From Oenanthe sinensis (lineage: Eukaryota > Streptophyta > Magnoliopsida > Apiales > Apiaceae), in NCBI GenBank assembly GCA_028671895.1, contig JAPMAC010000209.1, positions 24,388,501 through 24,452,500 on the forward strand: 64,000 nucleotides of DNA. Reading direction: 5' to 3'. This document shows positions 42,978-53,139 of this stretch, piece by piece. The position numbers and the translations under genes are program-made. Below the pieces are notes generated by a model. That model saw nothing but the letters and a program-made list of their open reading frames with translations. It searched no databases and had not been told where the DNA came from. Position 1 is the stretch's first letter. Each line of letters begins with the position of its first letter.

Positions 42978-45900
42978 GGTGTAAAACAGGTGAACCGGGT
43001 TATTTGGATTCTCGACAGTGGATCCTCACGACACATGACCGGAGATAGAGCCCTGCTATCAAATGTTGTTGAGAGAGCTGGCCCAGTAGTTACCTTTGGA
43101 GATGACAGCAAGGGTATGACTAAGGGATATGGCTGTTTAGAAGCTGGCAATGTCGTCATTGATAATGTATCTTTCGTGGAAGGTCTCAAACACAATCTTC
43201 TGAGTATCAGTCAGTTTTGTGACAAGGGATACACAGTGACCTTTGTGAAGGAGATGTGTTTGATTTCTCACAAGAAGGATGAAAAGCTTGCTCTTCAGGG
43301 AGTAAGGAAAGGAAACTTGTTCGTAGCCGATCTGAACTCAGGTTGCAGAGATGAAGTCAATTGTTTTTATGCTAAAGCTTCGTCAGATGAAAGTTGGCTA
43401 TGGCACAAGAAACTCTCACACCTTAATTTCAAATCTATGAATTCTCTAGTCAAAAGAGAATTAGTGAGAGGACTGCCTCAATTGGAATTCACACAAGAAG
43501 GACTTTGTGAGGCATGTCAGAAAGGGAAAGCAAAGAAAGCATCACATCCAAGCACTGACACATCTAGTATTACTGAACCACTGCAATTAATTCACATAGA
43601 TTTATTTGGTCCAGTCAATGTTATGTCAATGTCACATAAAAGATATGCCTTGGTGATTGTTGATGACTACTCAAAGTATACATGGGTTTTATTCCTGCAC
43701 TCAAAGGATGAAACTCCTCAAGTGGTGATTGATCATATAAAAATGATTGAGCTGGATTCGAAGCTTCCAGTTAGAGCTATAAGGTCAGACAATGGAACTG
43801 AATTCAAGAATGCCGTTCTGAATGACTTTTGTGCTGAAAAGGGGATAACAAGACAATTCTCAGCACCTAGAACTCCGCAACAGAATGGAGTTGTAGAAAG
43901 GAAGAATCGTACATTAATTGAAGCTGCAAGGACTATGCTGAGTGAATCAAGGCTTCCAATGTACTTTTGGGCTGAAGCTGTAAATACTGCATGTTATACC
44001 CAGAATCGGACTCTGATCAACAAGGACTTAATGAAGACACCTTACGAAATAATGGCCAACAAGAAACCAACGCTCAAGTACTTTCATGTATTTGGTGCTA
44101 AATGCTTTGTTCTTAAAGATGGAGAAGAACGTATTGGAAAATTCGAGGCTAAAGCTCAAGAAGCTATTTTTGTTGGTTATTCTAAAAGATCTTATCGGGT
44201 GTATATTATTGATCAACATCATGTCAAAGAAAGTGTCAATGTAACTTTTGATGACACAAAATTCCCTAACATCCAAAATGATGATCCATCTGAAACTCTT
44301 AAGTTCAACAATATGCCAGACTCACACTCAGATGATGAAAACGAACCTGAGGCTGTAACAGGAAACAACAATGTGAATAATGCTGATGATCCAAGTGGTA
44401 GTGGTGGAAACAGTGAAAACTCTGGAGATACCACTAACACACAAGGAGATTCATCAAGAGATCCTAGCAGCAACTCAGGGGGAGGAGATGAAGGATCAGC
44501 AAATCAAACACAACATCACAATGAAATTCAAGACGAATCATCAAGATCTAATCTGCCAAGTCAGAGAATTTGGAGTAGAGCTCATCCTTTTGAGCTGATC
44601 ATTGGTGATCCAGATGTTGGTGTTAGAACAAGAGGTGCTACACAGAATCAATGCAATTATTCTGGGTTTCTATCTGAAATGGAACCTAAGAAAGTAGAAG
44701 AAGCACTGTCTGATCCTGATTGGGTGATTGCTATGCAAGATGAACTCAATCAATTTGAATCTCAAGATGTTTGGAAACTGGTACCCAGACCAAAGGACAG
44801 AACTGTAATTGGCACACGATGGGTATTCAGAAACAAGTTGGATGAAGATGGCATTGTAATAAGAAACAAAGCCAGACTGGTTGCAAAAGGTTATTCCCAA
44901 GCTGAAGGAATTGATTATGATGAAACCTATGCTCCAGTTGCAAGACTTGAGGCTATCAGGATGTTTCTGGCATTCGCAGCTCACTCCAATTTTAAAGTTT
45001 ATCAAATGGACGTGAAGAGTGCATTCCTGAACGGAAAGTTAGCTGAAGAGGTATATGTACAACAGCCCCCGGGCTTTGAAGATCCAGATCACATGGACTT
45101 TGTATATTTTCTTTTCAAGGCTATCTATGGTCTCAAACAAGCACCCAGAACATGGTATGACACTCTTTCAGAATTCTTACTTGAAAATGCTTTTGTTAGA
45201 GGAGTCATAGATAAAACCTTATTTTATAAGAAACACAATAATGATCTGATAATGGTACAAGTATATGTTGATGACATAATATTTGGGTCTACTAATGATA
45301 ACTTGTGCAAGAGATTTGCTAAGTTAATGCAGAGTAGGTACGAGATGAGCTTAATGGGAGAGCTGAAATTCTTCCTTGGACTTCAAGTGAGTCAAAGAAT
45401 AGATGGAATATTCATTTGTCAGTCCAAGTACCTTAAAGAACTTCTGAAGAAGTATCACATGGAAGATTCAGCATCTGCAAGAACTCCCTCATCTACAGCT
45501 GTCAAGCTTGGAGCATGTGAAAACTCAATAAAGGTAGACATCACAAGCTACAGAGGTATGATAGGCTCTCTACTTTACCTAACTGCAAGCCGACCAGATA
45601 TTATGTATGCCACTTGTATATGTGCAAGGTTCCAAGCGGATCCTAGAGATATTCATCTTGTTGCTGTGAAAAGAATCTTAAGATATCTTAAGGGTACACC
45701 TAATCTTGGTATTTGGTACCCTAAAGAATCTGGTTTTAATCTAATAGGATATACAGATTCTGATTATGCAGGAAGTGTTGTTGATAGGAAGAGCACCTCA
45801 GGGAGCTGTCAATTCATAGGGAGAAGATTGATTTCCTGGTACAGCAAGAAACAGCAAACGGTTTCCAATTCTACAGCAGAGGCTGAGTACATTGCTGCGG

Positions 45901-46214
45901 GAAGCTGTTGCGCTCAGATCTTATGGATAAGGAATCAACTCAGAGATTATGGCTTTGTGATAAATAAAATTCCTATTTTATGTGATAACACAAGTGCCAT
46001 TGCGATCTCCAACAACCCTGTACAGCACTCGAGGACAAAGCACATAGATATCAGGTATCATTTTATTCGAGAACACGTTATGGATGGTACTGTGGAGTTA
46101 CACTTTGTACCCACAGAAGAACAGATTGCAGATATTTTTACTAAGCCTCTTGATGAATCCACATTCACCAGGTTGGTTGGTGAACTTGGGATGCTGAATA
46201 GTTCTTCATCTTAA
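42972..46214 (+). CDS. Element D pol polyprotein, intact
   Basis: Open from 42972 with no ATG near the start, so it needs fusion to Gag; the predicted splice acceptor is at 42977/42978. In order: aspartic protease (DSGSSRHMTGD), pre-integrase zinc region (HKKLSH, CEACQKGK), integrase core with catalytic residues in LIHIDLFGPV, IRSDNGTEF and QNGVVERKNR, reverse transcriptase (VYVDDIIFGS near 45270) and RNase H (LCDNTSAIAI, TKHIDIRYHF), ending LGMLNSSSS. About 1,080 residues, a normal copia Pol length. No frameshift or stop seen. It copies element RNA to cDNA and inserts it in the genome. Confidence 0.93.
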   Translation: MQGVKQVNRVIWILDSGSSRHMTGDRALLSNVVERAGPVVTFGDDSKGMTKGYGCLEAGNVVIDNVSFVEGLKHNLLSISQFCDKGYTVTFVKEMCLISHKKDEKLALQGVRKGNLFVADLNSGCRDEVNCFYAKASSDESWLWHKKLSHLNFKSMNSLVKRELVRGLPQLEFTQEGLCEACQKGKAKKASHPSTDTSSITEPLQLIHIDLFGPVNVMSMSHKRYALVIVDDYSKYTWVLFLHSKDETPQVVIDHIKMIELDSKLPVRAIRSDNGTEFKNAVLNDFCAEKGITRQFSAPRTPQQNGVVERKNRTLIEAARTMLSESRLPMYFWAEAVNTACYTQNRTLINKDLMKTPYEIMANKKPTLKYFHVFGAKCFVLKDGEERIGKFEAKAQEAIFVGYSKRSYRVYIIDQHHVKESVNVTFDDTKFPNIQNDDPSETLKFNNMPDSHSDDENEPEAVTGNNNVNNADDPSGSGGNSENSGDTTNTQGDSSRDPSSNSGGGDEGSANQTQHHNEIQDESSRSNLPSQRIWSRAHPFELIIGDPDVGVRTRGATQNQCNYSGFLSEMEPKKVEEALSDPDWVIAMQDELNQFESQDVWKLVPRPKDRTVIGTRWVFRNKLDEDGIVIRNKARLVAKGYSQAEGIDYDETYAPVARLEAIRMFLAFAAHSNFKVYQMDVKSAFLNGKLAEEVYVQQPPGFEDPDHMDFVYFLFKAIYGLKQAPRTWYDTLSEFLLENAFVRGVIDKTLFYKKHNNDLIMVQVYVDDIIFGSTNDNLCKRFAKLMQSRYEMSLMGELKFFLGLQVSQRIDGIFICQSKYLKELLKKYHMEDSASARTPSSTAVKLGACENSIKVDITSYRGMIGSLLYLTASRPDIMYATCICARFQADPRDIHLVAVKRILRYLKGTPNLGIWYPKESGFNLIGYTDSDYAGSVVDRKSTSGSCQFIGRRLISWYSKKQQTVSNSTAEAEYIAAGSCCAQILWIRNQLRDYGFVINKIPILCDNTSAIAISNNPVQHSRTKHIDIRYHFIREHVMDGTVELHFVPTEEQIADIFTKPLDESTFTRLVGELGMLNSSSS

Positions 46215-49206
46215 ATCCCAGTTCACATCTACATTATGTTCTTAAATAAAATTTCAAGTGTTTGTTATGTAAATATTTGTCATAACACTTGTAAATTTAT
46301 TTTACTAAATTCTAGTTCTCGAATGTGTGTTTAGTGTAAATTATTATATTACTTAAGTTTATCTATTTTGCTTGTATTCTACTATATTTTAATTTTAGAT
46401 TATTATCTTTAAAAATAATTTAATCAAAATTTCACAAGTTAGATTTTTGGTAAAAATTATTTTTATTTGAAAATAATCAAATATTAAAGTATAGTTATTA
46501 TTGTATATATTTATGTTAAGTTTAACTAATAGGTTAATAGAACTTTGTACAGTTTTATTTAATTGGCATCTATACTGTATATATATCTTTATTATTTTTG
46601 TTTTCCAACAATTGGTACATATTGTTTTTATTTTTAAACTTTTAGTATCATTATTTCTATATATATGTGTGTAAGTTTATTTTTATTTTTAGTTTTATTT
46701 AATAGTTATTTTTATTTCAGTTTATTTTTATTTTTGTCTACGAGAAATTGTTCTAAGAATCATAAGTATTAAATGTCAATATTTAAAGAACTTGTGAATT
46801 TCTTTACATTTATTTTCTCAAGCTTACATATATCACTAATAATTGTTATGAGTATAATTGTCATATGCTTGAGTAACAATTATTAGATATAATGTATGAA
46901 GTTAAGTGCTAATTTTCATTCCTATGATTATTTAGTATTTAGCGATGATATTTTATCTTATTAAAATTATGAATTGAAGCAATTCATCGTTTATTAGTTT
47001 CATAGTTTTAATACGATGAGATATTAGGAGCATAATTACTTATTTTTTGAAATTATTATTAATTATCATGATTGATAGTTTGTTATTGTTTCATTGCAAT
47101 TAATTATGATTTTCGTTGTTAGTGATAATATATATTGTGGTATCTGAAAATCACTAATAATAAAAGCATATCTGTGTTCTGCCGAAAAAGAGCAATCGAC
47201 TCGAGGTAAAAGCAGGTAATCTCGATCTTGATATATTCTCTAATCAATTAATATAAAAAAATATATACAATTGATATATTGAGCCCTCAGTGGCTATAGG
47301 ACGAGATCAAGGGATTGAAAACCTTCAATCTCTAACACAGATCATAGAACCACAAACACTCAAACAGATTCAACTTCATCTACTAAACCCCTGAAAAGAA
47401 ATGTTTGATCAACTAAAGAGGGTGAGAGAGTAAGTGACTCTAGTGCACTAGAAAAGAGAAGTATCTATGAGTGTTCCAGCAGCTCTGCCTCTAGTTAGAA
47501 TATGTAATTGAAACTGAGGCAACTGCTAACTAATTTATATCCTCCCAAAAGGGTATAGATTTGCAAATGGAAAAACTGTTACTAGGTTCGTCATCTTAAC
47601 ATGATGAGTCTATTGAATTCGGCCTGTCAGCCAAGGCCATTTGTAAAGAGTCAACTTCATCTGGACACTCTCAAACACTGCAAACCATAAATGTAATATT
47701 CAAATGCACTGTAAGGATTGTCACACACTAAGGATGAATTGACAGAAACAATTATTCTAAACTTTCATATCAAGGAAGGAAGAATGATTGATGATTCTGA
47801 CTGAATCAACATGCCTTCACAGGCGTCAGGAGGAAACTTGGATCATTTGCTACATTATAGATCCTTGTCTCCCTCCCCAGATGGAACATATCTGGATTCC
47901 TAATGGAATAGATCATCTTAGATGATCAGCAACTCATTGAATCTATTTCTGAAGCAATTCAGTTTTCAAAGTCAAATATTTTAATGGATTCAATTGAGGA
48001 CGGGGATTTACGAAACCCCATTGCACTACCAGTGACCTCTCTTGAAGGGGCTATGGTGATCTTTCTTGCAGGTACAAAAGACGGTGTCATCCGTACTGAG
48101 AGAGAAACAGTGTTGTGAGAAAAGAGTGAAACACAAGTTAGAAAGAGTGAAAATATATATTCTATGAGTGAAACACTTAGAAAGTATATGAGCGAAACAC
48201 TTGTGAGAAACACAAAGTAAAATCACAACACTAGCACAATTACCAAATCACATTCCCAATTCCCTGTTACAGATTTCTAATGTTACTCAATTAAGGGGAA
48301 AGAAATTTCTTCTGATATTAAGGATTCTGAAGAGGATTACTCAACTAAGGGGGAGAAGTTTAAACAAGATCCAAAAAGGAAAAAGTGTTGAACAAGATCC
48401 AAAAGGGAGAATTGTTGAACAAAGTCTTTTTACTAGAAGAGGATTACTCCATTGTTGAACAAGAAAAGGGGGTATATAACAACATGCTTGGAGGATATAA
48501 CTAATGATTATCTATTAGTTCTTCTATTCCATTTGATTTTAGAAGATTCTTGTATATAGGATTAACCGGATTATCTAAAATGCATAACATGTCATAGTTT
48601 GCATTTTTTATATCTGCGATGGTTTAATGCTGAGTGTATGCCATGTCTGTTGTTACCTCTATTAAAATGGTTGGATAATTCAAGAAATGAGAGAATGAAT
48701 TCACCTTGGATGAGAAGTGAAGACAGGAGTTGGAGAAACAGAGGAGAAGTGGTAATAAGAAGAGAACAAGACTTCATCCCTGCCATCCTAAGGGGGAGTA
48801 GTGATGAGTCTGAGAAATGAAGATAATACTACTTGTATAATATGTTCAATGCTAAAGGAACGAATATCTTTCATTTCAGTTACTCAAGAAATCTGGAAAT
48901 GTACAATCTGATCCAGAGAAACCAACCACTGAAGATGTACCAATGACACCTGGTCACAAAAGTTAAACTCTAGAAGAAGGTGAAGTTGATACTTCTGAAG
49001 TTGGTAATGATAGGTAAGTCAAGATAGAACTTTGTTCTATTTGTTCAGTTTAGAGGAACAACTATCTTGTATTTATCATTAATGTTTGAATCTGGTAATG
49101 TTTAATATAAACCAGAACTAAGTTTGTTTATTTACAAGTTTTATTGTTATATCTTTTTCTTGTTTGTTAGTTGAGTTATCCTCTAGTGATTTGCTTGTTA
49201 TTGTTT
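46215..49206 (+). pseudogene. 3' region of D, decayed accessory ORF
   Basis: No ORF survives. From 47281 the sequence (GAGCCCTCAGTGGCTATAGG) matches the end of part 1 of the accessory ORF of C (minus strand near 28020), and the following 1.7 kb matches the same remnant in E (about 60900-62520, opposite strand). The 46215-47280 part is AT-rich and seems to lack the rest of part 1. Short ORFs on either strand here are broken leftovers. Confidence 0.65.
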
Positions 49207-49227
49207 AACAAACAAATAGGGGGAGAT
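49207..49227 (+). other. Polypurine tract of element D
   Basis: AACAAACAAATAGGGGGAGAT directly before the 3' LTR; same core (AAATAGGGGGAGAT) as elements C and E. Confidence 0.88.
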
Positions 49228-50741
49228 TGAAAGGCATATGTTTAGAAGCCTATTTGTTTAGAGAGATGGCAACTCAACTCAAACATAGATAATTTGTAAG
49301 TAAATATATTATCTGTCACAGGAATCTTCAGCATGTATTATCTGACAAGAAAAAGAAGATCAAAGTCAATCTACAGACCTGAAGCAGTACTACATTGAAA
49401 GAAGCTCAATTTAATTGATCACGCCTCAGTGGAGTATTTAAGTTTGAAGAAGCTCAAGTGTCAGAAGATTTCAATTTTGTGTGACAACAAAAATAGTCAA
49501 GTCAGAAGGAGCAGAAGTGAACCATTATAAAAGTCAAGTGAAGAATTTTATTTGTTGTGAATCACTCGTGAACCAGACAGTACACGGAGTGTTGGCAAAA
49601 TACAGAGAAGATTCTTGATTACAGAAGAAATGGTCAGCTACAGACATTGGTGTGAAGATAGAAGATTTAAAATTATATCATCAACAGTCGTGGAGTCAAG
49701 ACTTTAATTTAATTCTCTATTAATTGATTAAATTATTTAGTTAATTTAATTGGTAAATTAATTCAATCAGAATTAATTTATTCCTTATATTAATTAATAA
49801 ATAAATTATTTTAGAATGAAGAAGACTTTAATTTAATTCTATTATCAAAAAGATAATTTTATTATGTATCCTATTTACTTAGATTAATTCAAAAAGAATT
49901 AATTTAATGTATAAGATATATAATAAAACAAATAGAATTTTATTAAAAAGAAAAAAAGAAAACAAAAAGGAGACAGAAGATATATATTTAACATATGTAC
50001 ATTTCAGGTCGGCCAGATTGATTTGTCGGGAAGACTTTTGAAAAGTCTCCCGGAGACTTTTCAAAAGTCTCCTTGAAAAGAAATAAAAAAAAAAAGAAAA
50101 AAAAGGAAAGAAAAAAAAAATCAAATCAAATCAATCAAAAAGAAGCCAGGTGATATACAGTTCATATGTCAAGTCAATAGGTATACTAAAATCACTCGGG
50201 AAGACTTTTAAAAAGGTCTCTCCGAGACATTTTAAAAAGTCTCCCCGAGCGTAATATGTCTTCCCGAGCTATCAAAGTCTTCCCCATCAAATTAAATGAA
50301 TTTTCATTTAATTCAAGAAGTCTCTACGAGCTGTGAAAGTCTCCGTGAAAAGTCTTCAAGCCCAGAAAAAGTCTCCCCGAGGAGAAAAAGTCTCCCCGAC
50401 CAAGAAAAGTCTCACAGAACCAGATTTGCCTATAAATACCAGATTAGATCAGTAGATACAAACAATTCTATTAACATTCTATTCAGCTTAAACAAAAATT
50501 CAAGAGCAGTTAATGTCAAAATCTCTCTAGAATTTTAAGAGCTAAATTAGTGAATATTTTCTGATTTAATCTTGTAACCCACCTCAAGTTTAATATAAGT
50601 ATTTTACTTGAACTGTGTTTCTTTGATTATTATTTCGTGATAATAATTTAAATTGTTTAATCAAAAATTATCCGAAACAGATTTTAATATTTATTAATGA
50701 TTGTATTCAACCCCCCCTTCTACAATCATTTGGACCTAACA
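49228..50741 (+). repeat. 3' LTR of element D
   Basis: 1,514 bp, almost identical to 38485-39996 and followed by GTCTC at 50742-50746. Confidence 0.92.
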
Positions 50742-50825
50742 GTCTCTAGTACTATATCTTATATCATCATCTCGTCTGATAATTTCTCCACCCCAAAAGA
50801 AATTCACGTTAACGTAATCTTCCAT
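50742..50825 (-). pseudogene. MULE transposase exon 1, start
   Basis: ATG at 50825 (MEDYVNVNFFWGGEIIRRDD), typical of the start of plant MULE transposases. The frame runs unbroken to the D insertion. With 38205-38479, one GAACC copy and 23631-22796, exon 1 totals 1,200 bases, exactly 400 codons, in phase with the intron. This supports one original gene split by C and D. Confidence 0.85.
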
Positions 50826-51817
50826 TTTTCCTATTTTCAACACCAAAAATACATTTTTTTCATAATTTAACATGCGTTACTTCACAATAACAATTACAAA
50901 TTTAAACTAACATATGTTCCTTCCTAATACGATAAATAATTATAATAAAAATTATTATTTATTAATTCTAAACTAACATGCAGTTACAAAATTGTACAAA
51001 ATTAAACTCAAATTTGAAGCCAATTTATCTAACATTAATCAGATTTATATAACTCAAATTTAAAATTAAACTAATAGGAATGGCGTTAATATTTTTTTAC
51101 ATAGCATTAATTCTAAACTAACATGCTTGAATATATAATAAAAACTGACATATAATCACAACATATTAAATTGACAATTGTAATATTATTTCAAAATTAT
51201 AAAATCATACCTAAGCAGAGGTAACGAAAACTACAAAGCAACCCACGAAAAATTATTATTTATTAATTCTGAACTAACATGCAGTTACAAAATTGTACAA
51301 AATTAAACTCAAATTTGAAGCCAATTTATATAACATTAATCAGATTTATATAACTCAAATTTAAAATTAAACTAATAGGAATGACGTTAACATTTTTTTA
51401 CATAGAATTAATTCTAAACTAACATGCTTCAATATATAATAAAAACTGACATATAATCACAACATATTAAATTGACAATTGTAATATTATTTCAAATTTT
51501 TAAAATCATACCTAAGCAAATCTGAATGTCAAAGAATTAAGCAATCTGAAGAAGTAGCTCAAAGAAGCAGCAGCAAAGCAACTAGAACAAGCAGCAGAGT
51601 GTGCAAAGCGGAAGAATAGATTACAAGGATTGAATGTCAAATGCAGGTACATATAGGATAAATCTAGGATAATATACAAACAGAAAATGCAGATATTCAG
51701 GTAAAAGCAGATTTTCAGATAAGATAAAGCATATAGTCAGATTTTCAGATAAGATAACATAATTGATTTCTAAACGTAAATAATTTAAAATATAAAATAC
51801 TTTTTAAAAATATGTGG
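50826..51817. other. MULE region upstream of the transposase
   Basis: AT-rich, non-coding. It includes two direct copies of about 268 bp (50948-51216 and 51249-51517, period 301). Each copy ends, on the minus strand, in CTTAG/GTATGA or CTTAG/GTATGA-like 5' splice sites. A CT/GCT-rich stretch at about 51520-51600 could be an untranslated first exon of the transposase. Confidence 0.5.
50948..51517. repeat. Tandem duplication, period about 301 bp
   Basis: Two near-identical copies (shared start ATTATTATTTATTAATTCT, shared end AAAATCATACCTAAGCA) separated by about 32 bp. Confidence 0.85.
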
Positions 51818-52035
51818 TAACCGCCATGAGGTTTGGCGGAAAATATTTTTTCCAATCTATGTTATGACCGCCACAGAAAAGGGCGGTCATCACATATTTT
51901 TAGATGTTTAACGTCGCCATTTATCATGGCGGTCATGACAGTTTTTGTTTTTTTATTAGTCGCCAGATAGCATGGCGGTCATAACTGAAAATTAACAAAC
52001 CTCCTAGCTTTTGATGACCGCCGAGAAAGGCTATT
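51818..52035. repeat. Right subterminal hairpin array
   Basis: Inverted repeats with CCGCC/TCGCC and GGCGG arms at 51819-51839, 51866-51888, 51912-51933 and 51959-51980, plus a half-site near 52016-52022. Mirror of the left array. Confidence 0.8.
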
Positions 52036-52037
52036 GG

Positions 52038-52122
52038 CTGTGCTACTTTTGAAATTATGAACGCAGATGTCCTATTTTGGCAAACGAGCTCCATAGCTGT
52101 CCCAGTAAAGAAATGGAGCCCA
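52038..52122 (-). repeat. Right terminal inverted repeat of MULE
   Basis: Complementary in outline to 10669-10749 and followed by the duplication GGAGTTCAGG at 52123-52132. Identity is moderate (roughly 65-75% by eye), so the element is old or its ends have diverged. Confidence 0.75.
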
Positions 52123-52132
52123 GGAGTTCAGG

Positions 52133-52436
52133 GTCATTTCTCGTATCTCGAGAGGGATTTCTCGTGTTCTAAGGAGGCAAATGACTTTTCAATGTGAATG
52201 GTCTAATACCAGCTTTTGAATTATTATTATTGTCTGAAACAACCGGGGCTGACCCTAAAGTGGGTCGCCCGGGGCTTAAAATTTTTAAGGACACATTTTT
52301 TTTGAAAAAAAATAGTATATATATATTATTTAGTAAAAAAAAATATAAAATCAATAATTTTCGCAACATATAAATTAATAATTTTAAAAATATAAATTTT
52401 TTATATGGTCTATAGAGCTTAAAAATAAGTACTAAT

Positions 52437-52470
<34 letters not shown>

Positions 52471-52535
52471 TGTATTCTAAAAAACTAGAAAATTCATTAT
52501 TAAAAAAAAGAAAAATTGAGTTAAAATGGTGTTCA

Positions 52536-52575
<40 letters not shown>

Positions 52576-53139
52576 CAAAACAATACTAATCTACTATTTT
52601 AGAGTTAGTGGGAAAATTGTGCAAGGATTGAAAAACCCTAATCAAATAAAACTTTGTCTTTAAACTTATATTTTATGACACAATATATCTTGTCTTTATT
52701 TTGATATATAGATTCATTTTTTTTCAAATTTTCAGTGAGAATTTTGGACTATCTATTTCACGTATTATAATTTCTTTATAAGTCAATTGTTTATTTTTTG
52801 ATTTATATGATGTGAAAATAGTAAAAAGAAAACGAGTTGATAAGTTAGTCACAAAGAGAAGTTATGGATAAATTTGTTATCGAAAATTAGACTTTTCAAG
52901 CAAGTTTGATAAAAATTTGATGAAAATAAGTGATGATTTGAAAATTTTTGATTTTTTTTTGTAATTAGGTTTAGAATAATAAATTTAGAGGCCCATTTAA
53001 AATTTTCGGCACCAGATCTCCGAGAAGTGCCGTGGAAACAGCATTACCAACCGGGTATAAAGTTAGAATCACAAAATTTATGAAAGGGTGGTTGGAGAGA
53101 ATGTTTTGAAACATGTTTTAAACTTAATAAATAAAAGTT
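52133..53139. other. AT-rich spacer right of the MULE
   Basis: No gene seen. (TA)n runs at about 52440-52466 and 52541-52570. A GC-richer block at 52235-52285 (GGGGCTGACCCTAAAGTGGG...) and one near 52990 (GAGGCCCATTTAAAATTTTCGG) resemble sequence often found beside plant hAT-type transposons, but no TIRs were found. Confidence 0.4.

Larger units (their letters stand above)
38485..50741 (+). mobile_element. Copia (Sirevirus-like) element D, complete with both LTRs
   Basis: 12,257 bp between perfect duplications GTCTC at 38480-38484 and 50742-50746. LTRs are 1,512 and 1,514 bp with roughly five substitutions and small A-tract indels by eye. Primer-binding site, gag, pol and polypurine tract are all present; gag and pol have no lesion seen. 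The third ORF is reduced to remnants. It is the best candidate for a recently active element here. Same lineage as C and E but a different family from C. Confidence 0.93.
10669..52122. mobile_element. Giant Mutator-like element (MULE) with PMD gene and nested copia insertions
   Basis: The element is flanked by the identical 10-bp repeats GGAGTTCAGG at 10659-10668 and 52123-52132, within the size range of MULE target duplications. Its ends are imperfect inverted repeats of about 80 bp, followed inward by CCGCC...GGCGG hairpin arrays on both sides. Inside are a rightward PMD gene near the left end and a leftward MULE transposase starting near the right end, the convergent plan of MuDR, with small unknown genes between. 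Copia elements C and D account for 26,820 bp of the 41,454 bp. Removing them and the extra target duplications leaves about 14.6 kb. All large MULE genes carry lesions, so it is probably immobile unless a transposase is supplied elsewhere. Confidence 0.88.

Noticed and set aside
47959..48226. Minus-strand ORFs of 84 and 66 codons in D, mirrored in E at 61690-61908
   Set aside because: They are conserved only because the underlying decayed third-ORF DNA is homologous; no start context or domain supports them.
52235..53035. Possible hAT-type non-autonomous element
   Set aside because: GC-rich words reminiscent of hAT flanks, but no TIR or 8-bp duplication identified.
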